This document shows positions 1-5,798 of a stretch of DNA of 10,020 bases, piece after piece (the stretch's first letter is position 1; each line of letters opens with the position of its first letter). The notes beneath the pieces are model-generated. The model saw only the letters and a list, made by a program, of their open reading frames with translations, did not search any database and was not told the origin of the DNA. This stretch comes from an uncultured bacterium (lineage in GTDB: Bacteria > Actinomycetota > Coriobacteriia > Coriobacteriales > Coriobacteriaceae), in NCBI GenBank assembly GCA_905216175.1, contig CAJMSV010000064.1, positions 1-10,020 of the forward strand. Reading direction: 5' to 3'. The translations under genes were made by a program, and so were the position numbers.

Positions 1-543
1 TTACGCGCTTCCAACGGGGATCTTCCAATTGCGTCTCGGAGGGAAGCTGCAGGCGTGGGCCTGCTTCTTCGCGACGCCCTGGGTGTCTTCGACGACATCC
101 AGCTTGCGCGTTCTGCTTTCGGCAAGATTGAGCTTGTGGATGGGGAGGCCCCCTCTATTTCCATTTCACATGGCGGAAGCGTGGCCGTCCTCGCTGTTTC
201 CGATGTTGCTCGGTCGGTCGGAGGACCTATTGGCGTGGATATCGAGACGATTGATGAGATTGCTCCCGTTGCGGTTGGGCGTATGGCAAACGACGACGAG
301 CGCGCGTGGATTAACGCTGCCCCCAATTTGCAAGAACGCAATTTTCGCCTGAGTCAGACGTGGACGCGCATCGAGGCCATCCTCAAGGCTGAAGGCGTCG
401 GGTTTTCGATTGACCCTCGCAAAGATGGCATGCCCGGTGGATGGAATACTTCGTCGGTGATATACGGTCGCTGCGTCATCTCTTGTGCGGCGCGCTCTAT
501 GCCTCGTATCGTCCTCAAGGAGCATATCTTTCGGGTAGCATAG
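1..543 (+). CDS. 4'-phosphopantetheinyl transferase, Sfp type (5' end outside window)
   Basis: The family transfers the phosphopantetheine arm of CoA to a serine of carrier proteins. The reading frame is open to base 1. The residues before the internal GTG at 55 (R-R-E-A-A-G-V-G-L-L-L-R) already look like the conserved helix that precedes the substrate-binding part of this family, so the gene almost certainly starts upstream; a start at 55, helped by a GGAGGG at about 38-43, is less likely. Visible motifs are SISISHGG (His before the substrate strand, about 160-180), GVDIE with its Mg-binding Asp/Glu (about 232-246), and W-T-R-I-E-A-I-L-K (about 361-387). In that last motif the usual Lys before Glu-Ala is Ile, while the metal-binding Glu and the later Lys remain. 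It ends 28 nt before the TetR gene on the same strand, so the two are probably co-transcribed. A possible client is the acyl carrier protein at 3363-3596. Confidence 0.82.
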   Translation, partial: LRASNGDLPIASRREAAGVGLLLRDALGVFDDIQLARSAFGKIELVDGEAPSISISHGGSVAVLAVSDVARSVGGPIGVDIETIDEIAPVAVGRMANDDERAWINAAPNLQERNFRLSQTWTRIEAILKAEGVGFSIDPRKDGMPGGWNTSSVIYGRCVISCAARSMPRIVLKEHIFRVA

Positions 544-571
544 GAGCCAATCGCCAATAGGGGAGGCCGCT

Positions 572-1189
572 ATGCCACTAAACGCTCAAAACGATATTGC
601 TTCACGGATCGAGGATACCGTCTTTGAACTTATGGGGACGACGCCGGGGCAGGCGATTAAGGTGACCGATGCGCTGAGGCTCGCGCACACCGCGAAATCG
701 ACGTTTTACCGCTGCTATCGTTCTGTTGACGACGTTGTTAAGCGATTTGAGGACGATTTGCTCCACAACATGCAAGATATTAACGACGTTGCCCTTGAGG
801 CGCGCTTTGGTGACGCTCAGCTCGATCCGACGCCGACGATGATCAAGCGGATGGAGTTCCTGCAACGCAATCGTTCGAAGGTGCTCGCGCTCAACAGTGA
901 AAATGGGGACCCCGTGTTCACGCATAAGGCTACGATTTTTAAGCATGAGTATTTTCGCGACCGTCTGCGCTCAACGTTTTCTGATGAGACCGATCTTGAC
1001 CTGTATCTGGCCTTTGCGCTCGCGGGACATCACAACCTTGTCCAGTATTGGCTCGAGGTCCGTCCCGATTTGGAAGCGCGCACCGTTGCCGCCGCGCTCA
1101 ATCGCATGTTCTATGCGCCGCTGTTTGTCGACGATGCGTCGCGTCACTGGCACCCACGCATCCCCGATTTTGAAAAGCCGCTCGGGTGA
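572..1189 (+). CDS. TetR/AcrR-family transcriptional regulator
   Basis: This 205-residue protein has the size and plan of a TetR repressor. Residues about 10-62 form the DNA-binding domain, with a helix-turn-helix around A-L-R-L-A-H-T-A-K-S-T-F-Y-R-C-Y-R. The S-T-F-Y-R-x-Y-x-S stretch is the usual recognition-helix signature, and the family's basic-acidic follow-up helix (V-D-D-V-V-K-R-F-E-D-D-L) comes next. Residues about 75-190 are a helical ligand-binding and dimerisation domain with no recognisable ligand class. The ATG at 572 has a strong GGGAGG site at 561-566. The gene follows the phosphopantetheinyl transferase by 28 nt and is closed by the terminator at 1298-1338. It lies directly upstream of the thiolase cluster, whose leader holds a palindrome (1388-1405), so control of that cluster is a reasonable inference but is not shown. 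The target and inducer are unknown. Confidence 0.85.
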   Translation: MPLNAQNDIASRIEDTVFELMGTTPGQAIKVTDALRLAHTAKSTFYRCYRSVDDVVKRFEDDLLHNMQDINDVALEARFGDAQLDPTPTMIKRMEFLQRNRSKVLALNSENGDPVFTHKATIFKHEYFRDRLRSTFSDETDLDLYLAFALAGHHNLVQYWLEVRPDLEARTVAAALNRMFYAPLFVDDASRHWHPRIPDFEKPLG

Positions 1190-1226
1190 ACGGCTGATTT
1201 TTAGGGATGAACGGTTGCATAGGTTG

Positions 1227-1244
1227 CGGATTCAGAGCAATCCG
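1227..1244 (+). other. Small hairpin downstream of the TetR gene
   Basis: CGGATT and AATCCG form perfect 6-bp arms around a 6-nt loop. No T-run follows, so it is not a terminator by itself. It sits in the otherwise featureless 1190-1297 stretch between the TetR stop and the strong terminator. Confidence 0.3.
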
Positions 1245-1297
1245 GCCCTATGAATCGATTTAAGTATGGCTATTTATCTGCTATTTGGAACGCCTAT

Positions 1298-1338
1298 CCC
1301 CGATGTGTCCCATATGATGGGACACATCGGGGCTTTTT
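1298..1338 (+). terminator. Strong rho-independent terminator after the PPTase-TetR unit
   Basis: A perfect 16-bp stem (1298-1313 with 1317-1332) closes a 3-nt loop (ATG) and is followed by CTTTTT. The T-run lies only on the + strand side, so the terminator serves the TetR unit. It isolates that unit from the thiolase cluster starting near 1511. Because the stem is a nearly complete palindrome, it could also be bound by a dimeric regulator, but the T-tail makes termination the simplest reading. Confidence 0.9.
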
Positions 1339-1387
1339 GTCTCACGCGTCTCGTTTAACCCCTCGTAAACTAAAGCTACGTTCAAAA

Positions 1388-1405
1388 GAACCACTGCAGT
1401 AGTTC
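1388..1405. promoter_or_regulatory. 18-bp near-perfect palindrome, candidate operator
   Basis: GAACCACTG faces CAGTAGTTC: two 9-bp half sites with no spacer and one mismatched pair (1392/1401). Flanking ACGTT (1378-1382) and AACGT (1406-1410) are also complementary, offset by a 5-nt CAAAA. The site lies between a terminator and the thiolase operon, which is where an operator would be expected, and the size fits a TetR-type dimer. Binding by the neighbouring TetR protein is inference. I found no convincing -35/-10 pair nearby. Confidence 0.45.
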
Positions 1406-1426
1406 AACGTGTGACGGCACAGAAAA

Positions 1427-1458
1427 GCCGCGAGCGCTCTCTCACCTTCGCTCGCGGC
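1427..1458 (+). other. GC-rich stem-loop in the leader of the thiolase cluster
   Basis: GCCGCGAGCG (1427-1436) pairs perfectly with CGCTCGCGGC (1449-1458) across a 12-nt pyrimidine-rich loop. No T-run follows, so it is not a simple terminator. Lying about 50 nt upstream of the thiolase start, it could be a 5' UTR structure or mRNA stabiliser. The remaining leader, 1333-1510, holds no gene that I can support. Confidence 0.45.
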
Positions 1459-1510
1459 CGGACTGCGCCATCATTCCGTACACCTTCACATGATTAGGAT
1501 GTGATATTCA

Positions 1511-2797
1511 GTGGTTACGCTCGGAAAGAACATGCGCAGCGTCTCGATTGTAGGCGTGGGCTGCACCCCGTTCAAGGATTTTGAGGAGCATCCCGAGACC
1601 CAGGGTATTGGCGAGGGCGAGGCGGTTGGCTATGCGGCCCTCGAGGCAATTGCCGATGCCGGTCTTGAGCCCCGCGATATCGACTTTTTCTATCACGGCA
1701 GCGCCAATCCGTATCTCGTTGGCGATTGCATTACCCCCAACATGCAGGTTGCCGATTGGTTTGGCGTTCGTGCCAAGGGCTCCGTCCATCATTCCGAGGC
1801 TTGCTGCACGGGTTACGTCGCCCTTGAGCAGGCCGTGATGGCGGTTGCTTCCGGTGCTTACGACGTTGTCCTTACGGGTGCTTGCGACTTGGCTTCGACG
1901 CTTCCCGTTGAGCATATGCCCTCCCATATTCGTCAGGACTTTACGCTCGACGTCATGATTCCCTCGCTCGATAAGATCTATGACCGTGCTTATGGTCGTC
2001 CGCTCGACGGCGCCTTTGGCGTGTCGTTCGACAACTGGATCAACGAGTATTCGATGCAGTACGACCTTACCGCCGATCAGATCGATGACGCCCTGAACGG
2101 CCTTACCAAGAGCCTTCGCCGCGGTGCCGTCCTGAATCCCCTTGCCTGGTACGAGACCACGGTCGAGGAGGACGCGAAGGCAGCTGGGTTCGATACCGCC
2201 GACGAGTATCTCAAGAGCATGTACAACCCGCGCGTTACGCAGTACCTGCGCGTTACCGGTTTTGAGAAGAAGTGCGACGGTGCCGCCGCTGTTGTCGTAA
2301 TGCCCACAGAGAAGGCCAAGGCCATGGGTGTCCCGTATGCACCTATCGAGGTTATGGGTACGGGTGCCTCTGCTGTCGAGGCCGGTCTGCTCCACAACGA
2401 GCACTGGGCTACCGAGCTTGCCGCCAAACAGGTTTATGACCTTACTGGCGTGAGCCCCGATGAGATCGACCTGTTCATGTGCAATGACTTCTTCCTGGCT
2501 TCTGAGATCGTCTCGGCCGAGGAGTGCGGCTATATTCCGCGCGGCGAGGCTTGGAAGTACGCGATCGATGGTCGCACCGCTTTTGACGGCGATAAGCCCA
2601 TCAACCCGCACGGTGGCCGTTGCAACTTCGGTCACGCTCATGGCGCATCCGGCATCGCCGATATCGTCGAGGCCGTCAAGCAGATGCGTGGCGTCGCTGG
2701 TGCTACCCAGATGAAGAAGATCCCCGAGACGGCATTCCTGCGCGGTTTTGGCGGTTCTCAGAACGTGCGCTGCCAGATTCTTCGTACCGTCGCCTAA
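1511..2797 (+). CDS. SCP-x-like thiolase / acyl-CoA acetyltransferase, partner of a DUF35 protein
   Basis: Thiolase-fold enzyme of 428 residues that probably condenses or thiolytically cleaves beta-ketoacyl thioesters in the cytosol. Numbered from GTG 1511: the N-terminal strand VSIVGVGCTPF (11-21) is typical of the SCP-x branch; the nucleophile motif is E-A-C-C-T-G (96-101), with Cys98 best aligned and Cys99 an alternative. C-N-D-F-F (324-328) stands where SCP-x enzymes have H-D-x-F and classical thiolases have N-E-A-F. NPHGG (365-369) and GHAHGASG (374-381) carry the catalytic His375. The second Cys of classical thiolases (CxGGG) is absent: the C-terminal loop reads R-G-F-G-G-S (411-416). 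Start choice is uncertain: GTG 1511 has AGGA at 1496-1499, 11 nt away, while ATG 1532 gives the more usual family N-terminus (MRSVSIVGVG). The DUF35 gene follows after 38 nt. In known systems (archaeal HMG-CoA synthesis, BbsAB, PhlACB) such partners form a complex. The substrate is unknown. Confidence 0.85.
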   Translation: MVTLGKNMRSVSIVGVGCTPFKDFEEHPETQGIGEGEAVGYAALEAIADAGLEPRDIDFFYHGSANPYLVGDCITPNMQVADWFGVRAKGSVHHSEACCTGYVALEQAVMAVASGAYDVVLTGACDLASTLPVEHMPSHIRQDFTLDVMIPSLDKIYDRAYGRPLDGAFGVSFDNWINEYSMQYDLTADQIDDALNGLTKSLRRGAVLNPLAWYETTVEEDAKAAGFDTADEYLKSMYNPRVTQYLRVTGFEKKCDGAAAVVVMPTEKAKAMGVPYAPIEVMGTGASAVEAGLLHNEHWATELAAKQVYDLTGVSPDEIDLFMCNDFFLASEIVSAEECGYIPRGEAWKYAIDGRTAFDGDKPINPHGGRCNFGHAHGASGIADIVEAVKQMRGVAGATQMKKIPETAFLRGFGGSQNVRCQILRTVA

Positions 2798-2835
2798 ACG
2801 ACCACGGTTTTTGATTTCCCATAAGGAGTATTCTC

Positions 2836-3258
2836 ATGCAACTCAAAGATATGGAGCCCGTGGTCAAGAAGTTCTACACGGGTCTTGAAGAGGGCATCTA
2901 TTGGGCACGTCAGTGCCCCGAGTGTGGAGCTGTCGAGTTTCCGCCTCACCTTGCCTGCAATGCCTGCGGCTACCACAAGACCGATTGGGTCCAGGTTTCC
3001 GGTCACGGCCATCTGATCGATTTTACCCTGCCTGGTCCGCAGAACGACAAGCCCTACCTTAAGGAGTATGGCAAGTACGCCTACGGCGCCGTCGATATCG
3101 ACGAGGGTTCTCAGTACACCTACGTCATCTACGGCATTACCAAGAAGAAGGCCCCCGAGATTCGCGCCAAACTCATGGCGGGCGAGACCGTTGGCGTCCA
3201 TGCCAAGGTCATCGACCGTCCGGGCTACAAAGAGCTTACGTTCGAGCTTGACGACTAA
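2836..3258 (+). CDS. Zn-ribbon/OB-fold (DUF35) acyl-CoA-binding partner of thiolase
   Basis: This 140-residue protein matches the DUF35 plan. It has an N-terminal helix (about 1-25), a rubredoxin-like zinc ribbon with Cys27, Cys30, Cys41 and Cys44 (C-P-E-C-G and C-N-A-C-G), then an OB-fold domain (about 50-140) containing the GHGHLIDFT strand and a C-terminal V-I-D-R-P-G-Y-K-E-L-T-F hairpin. Family members sit beside thiolases or HMG-CoA synthases, where the OB fold holds the CoA moiety and bridges active sites; others occur in the anaerobic benzoylsuccinyl-CoA thiolase BbsAB and in PhlACB. It has no known catalysis of its own. A clean AAGGAG (2823-2828) lies 7 nt before the ATG. It directly follows the thiolase and is followed by a stem-loop/T-tract (3294-3348). 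The family call is firm; the complex with the thiolase is inferred from gene order. Confidence 0.88.
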   Translation: MQLKDMEPVVKKFYTGLEEGIYWARQCPECGAVEFPPHLACNACGYHKTDWVQVSGHGHLIDFTLPGPQNDKPYLKEYGKYAYGAVDIDEGSQYTYVIYGITKKKAPEIRAKLMAGETVGVHAKVIDRPGYKELTFELDD

Positions 3259-3293
3259 GTTTTCACCCTTGTAACAATTCGATTCCTCTCTTA

Positions 3294-3348
3294 GGCCACG
3301 GCGGGACCCATGTCTCCAGCCCGCCGTGGTCGCCCCTCTTTTTATTTT
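3294..3348 (+). terminator. Intra-operon stem-loop with T-tract (attenuator or partial terminator)
   Basis: CCACGGCGGG (3296-3305) pairs with CCCGCCGTGG (3320-3329). The stem is extended by a G-T and a G-C pair (3295/3330, 3294/3331) around a 14-nt loop. TTTTTATTTT starts about 7 nt after the stem, farther than in an ideal terminator. It lies between the DUF35 gene and the acyl carrier protein gene in one cluster, so partial termination or mRNA processing is likely. Confidence 0.7.
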
Positions 3349-3362
3349 AGAAAGGCTTTGTC

Positions 3363-3596
3363 ATGAACGAAGAGCTCACTCAGCAGATCTGCGATTTTGC
3401 CAAGTCCGCCTACAACTATGACGGCGATGTGACCCCCGAGACGACGTTCGAGACCCTGGGCAAAGGCTCGATGAAGATGATCGCCCTGACGTCCATGATC
3501 GAGAACGAGCTCGATGCCGAGGTTCCCGTTCGCGAGGTCATGGTCATGAAGACCATCGGCGAGCTTATCGAGCGCACTGCCGAAGAGATGGAGTAA
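3363..3596 (+). CDS. Free-standing acyl carrier protein with GSM phosphopantetheine site
   Basis: This 77-residue acidic protein has the four-helix ACP pattern. The canonical D-S-L at the start of helix II is replaced by G-S-M: LGKGSMKMIALTSMIENELD covers residues 32-51, with Ser36 as the expected 4'-phosphopantetheine attachment site. Helix III (about 56-62) and helix IV (about 64-76) follow normally. It carries acyl groups as thioesters. It has an AAAGG site (3351-3355) 7 nt before the ATG and ends 5 nt before the phosphate acyltransferase, which suggests translational coupling. It is placed between a thiolase pair and a phosphate acyltransferase/kinase pair rather than beside fab genes, so it is probably a dedicated carrier and not the housekeeping AcpP. 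The PPTase at 1-543 may activate it. An inactive or peptidyl-carrier-like role cannot be excluded. Confidence 0.82.
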   Translation: MNEELTQQICDFAKSAYNYDGDVTPETTFETLGKGSMKMIALTSMIENELDAEVPVREVMVMKTIGELIERTAEEME

Positions 3597-3601
3597 CTGC
3601 C

Positions 3602-4600
3602 ATGGACCTGATGCAGACCCTGCGCGAGCAGGCTGCCGCCAAGCCTATGCGCGTTGCTTTTCCCGAGGGCGAAAACGAGACCATGATGCAGGCGGTCGCA
3701 AAGATCGCCGCCGAGCATCTTGCCGAATGTGTGCTGGTCGGCGACGGCGGTGAGCTCAGGGAGCTTGCCGATGAGCGCGGCATCTCCCTTGACGGCATCG
3801 AGATTGTCGATGTGACCGACGAGGAGGCGAACGCCGCTTGTTGCGAGCGCTACCTTTCTCATCCGGATTGCAAGTTTAAGCCCAAGGGCGCTGCGCGCCG
3901 TATGACGCGTCCGCTTGAGCGCGCCCTGATTTTGCAGGTGCTCGGCGATGTCGACGTTATGTTCGCCGGTATCGATAACGCTACGGGCGATATCATCCTG
4001 GCGGGTCAGACCATCGTCGGTCTTGCTGACGGGGTGGACACCGTGAGCTCGTGCGGTATCGCCGACATTCCCAACTGGAACGGCGGCGAAGGCGGCCTTT
4101 TGGCTTTTGGCGATTCTGCCGTTTGCGTTGACCCCACGAGCGAGGAGCTTGCCTCGATCGCGATTTCGTCGAGTGAAACGGTGCGCTCGCTGACCGGATG
4201 GGATATCCGTTGCGCGCTGCTTTCGCATTCGACTGACGGTTCGATGGATAACGAACTCGTCGATAAGGTACGTCGTGCTCGCGAGATTGCCAACGATCGC
4301 CGTCCCGACCTTGCCATCGATGGTGAGTTCCAGTTTGATTCGGCGATTAACCCCAAGGTCGCGGCCAAGAAGGTGCATCGTGAGTCTGCTGTTGCGGGCC
4401 AAGCCAACGTGGTCATCTGGCCCGATATCAACGTGGGCAATATCGGTGTCAAGATCATCCAGAATCTGACCGGCGCCAATGCTTACGGCCCCATGCTTCA
4501 GGGCTTTAAGAAGATCGTGTGCGATTGCTCGCGCTCTGCGCCCGTCGACGAGATCGTCGGCAACGTGGTGATGAGCTGCGTGCGCGCCCAGGCGCTTTAG
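3602..4600 (+). CDS. Phosphate acyltransferase, Pta-like (PTA/PTB family)
   Basis: Swaps a CoA (or carrier-bound) acyl thioester with phosphate to give acyl phosphate. The 332-residue length fits a single-domain Pta. Motifs seen: FPEGENE (20-26), AGIDNATGD (122-130), ALLSHSTDGS (205-214), DGEFQFDSAINP (240-251), VAGQANVVIWPD (264-275) with GNIGVK (279-284), GPMLQG (296-301), and C-S-R-S (309-312) followed by acidic D316/E317. Ser310 and Arg311 match the Ser-Arg active-site pair of Pta. These motifs resemble phosphate acetyltransferase more than phosphate butyryltransferase. The usual S-S-F-L-M-type segment is replaced by S-S-C-G-I-A-D-I-P-N-W-N-G-G (149-162), which may change the acyl pocket. 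It starts 5 nt after the ACP and ends 12 nt before butyrate kinase. A GGAG at the end of the ACP gene probably serves as its ribosome site. Acyl specificity cannot be read from sequence. Confidence 0.85.
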   Translation: MDLMQTLREQAAAKPMRVAFPEGENETMMQAVAKIAAEHLAECVLVGDGGELRELADERGISLDGIEIVDVTDEEANAACCERYLSHPDCKFKPKGAARRMTRPLERALILQVLGDVDVMFAGIDNATGDIILAGQTIVGLADGVDTVSSCGIADIPNWNGGEGGLLAFGDSAVCVDPTSEELASIAISSSETVRSLTGWDIRCALLSHSTDGSMDNELVDKVRRAREIANDRRPDLAIDGEFQFDSAINPKVAAKKVHRESAVAGQANVVIWPDINVGNIGVKIIQNLTGANAYGPMLQGFKKIVCDCSRSAPVDEIVGNVVMSCVRAQAL

Positions 4601-4612
4601 GAGGCTTAATGT

Positions 4613-5725
4613 ATGTCCGATAAAAAGACTCCCTGGCGCGTTCTGGTAATCAACCCGGGTTCCACTTCCACGAAGGTGGGCGTGTTTGAGGGTGATGAGT
4701 GCAAGCTCAGCAAGAACGTTGCGCACGATGCGAAGGACCTTGCCCAGTTCGACGGGGTTTCGGCTCAGATGCCGTATCGCTGCGATCTGATCCTTGGAGC
4801 GCTGGGGGAGGCGGGCCTGAAGCTCGAGGACTTTGATGCCTTTGTCGGTCGCGGCGGCGGTCTGCTTTCGCTGCCCGGTGGTACGTATGCCATCAACGCG
4901 GTCATGCTCGAGCATGCCCGCATCGGTGCGAATGGCGTTCGGCACCCGGCGCAGTTGGGTCCCCAGATTGCCCATGAGTTCGCCTCAAAGACAGGAAAGC
5001 CTTCTTTTGTGGTGAATCCTCCCGATACCGACGAACTGTGCGACCTCGCACGTATGACGGGCATTAAGGGCGTGTATCGAAACGTGCACCTGCACGCCCT
5101 TAATCTCAAAGAGACCGCCATCCGCCATGCGGCAAAGCTCGGTCGCGCATATGACGAGTGCAACTTTATTGTCTGTCATATCGGCGGCGGCATCTCTATC
5201 TCGGCTCATCTTAAGGGCAAGATGGTGGACGGCAACGACATCGTCGGCGGCGAGGGTCCCATGGCACCTACGCGCTGTGGATCGGTTCCCGCGATCGAGG
5301 TCGCAAAGTACACCGCGGAGCACGGTCTTGATGTCGCCCGTGCCCATTGCATGAAGACGGGCGGCTTTGTCGATCTTTTGGGTACCTCCGATGCCATCGA
5401 GGTGTGCGAACGTTCTGCAGCGGGCGATAAGGCCGCAGCTCGCGCCTGGGATGCGATGGTCTATCAGATCTGCAAGTGGATCGGCGAGATGGCGTGCGTT
5501 CTTAAGGGCGAAGTCGATGGCATCCTGCTTGGAGGCGGCATGGTTCACAGCAAGGAACTCGTTGCTGCCATCGAAGACGCTTGCTCTTGGATTGCCCCCG
5601 TATCGGCTTATCCCGGCGAGTTTGAACTCGAGGCGATGGCGTCTGGCGCCTGCCGCGTGCTCGATGGCGTCGAGGAGGCTCTCGTGTACAGCGGAGAGCC
5701 CGTATTCACCGGATTCAGCGACTGA
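4613..5725 (+). CDS. buk: Butyrate kinase (acyl phosphate to acid plus ATP)
   Basis: ASKHA-fold kinase that transfers phosphate from butyryl (or a related branched or short-chain acyl) phosphate to ADP. At 370 residues it has normal family length. Motifs: phosphate-1 loop INPGSTSTKVGVF (13-25), GRGGG (79-83), HALN (161-164), phosphate-2 loop HIGGGIS (189-195), GGEGPMAPTR (212-221), and the adenosine loop LLGGGMVHS (315-323). The start is set by a perfect AGGAGG (4599-4604) that overlaps the stop of the previous gene and lies 8 nt before ATG 4613; the nearby ATG 4609 opens only a four-codon frame. It is tightly coupled to the phosphate acyltransferase, so the pair forms a substrate-level phosphorylation module. 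Bcd, crotonase and 3-hydroxybutyryl-CoA dehydrogenase genes are absent here, so a complete butyrate pathway is not encoded in the window. Confidence 0.92.
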   Translation: MSDKKTPWRVLVINPGSTSTKVGVFEGDECKLSKNVAHDAKDLAQFDGVSAQMPYRCDLILGALGEAGLKLEDFDAFVGRGGGLLSLPGGTYAINAVMLEHARIGANGVRHPAQLGPQIAHEFASKTGKPSFVVNPPDTDELCDLARMTGIKGVYRNVHLHALNLKETAIRHAAKLGRAYDECNFIVCHIGGGISISAHLKGKMVDGNDIVGGEGPMAPTRCGSVPAIEVAKYTAEHGLDVARAHCMKTGGFVDLLGTSDAIEVCERSAAGDKAAARAWDAMVYQICKWIGEMACVLKGEVDGILLGGGMVHSKELVAAIEDACSWIAPVSAYPGEFELEAMASGACRVLDGVEEALVYSGEPVFTGFSD

Positions 5726-5738
5726 TAGTGCTGTGTTT

Positions 5739-5779
5739 GGGGCGGCCGATGGTGACGTCCGACCGCTCCGCCCCTTTTT
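5739..5779 (+). terminator. Stem-loop with T-run between butyrate kinase and the transporter
   Basis: GGGGCGG (5739-5745) pairs with CCGCCCC (5768-5774) and is followed immediately by TTTTT (5775-5779). The 22-nt loop can form a short inner GGT/ACC pair. This is a good intrinsic terminator, but the next gene begins only 20 nt later on the same strand, so it more likely lowers transporter expression than ends the operon completely. No separate promoter for the transporter is evident. Confidence 0.75.
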
Positions 5780-5798
5780 CTAAGTGTAAGGATGGATC

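Noticed and set aside
1508..2641. A 377-codon minus-strand frame opposite the thiolase
   Set aside because: Antisense shadow; the + strand thiolase has catalytic motifs and a natural gene context.
3416..4975. A 519-codon minus-strand frame across ACP, phosphate acyltransferase and butyrate kinase
   Set aside because: It spans three clear + strand genes, has low-complexity antisense composition and matches no family.
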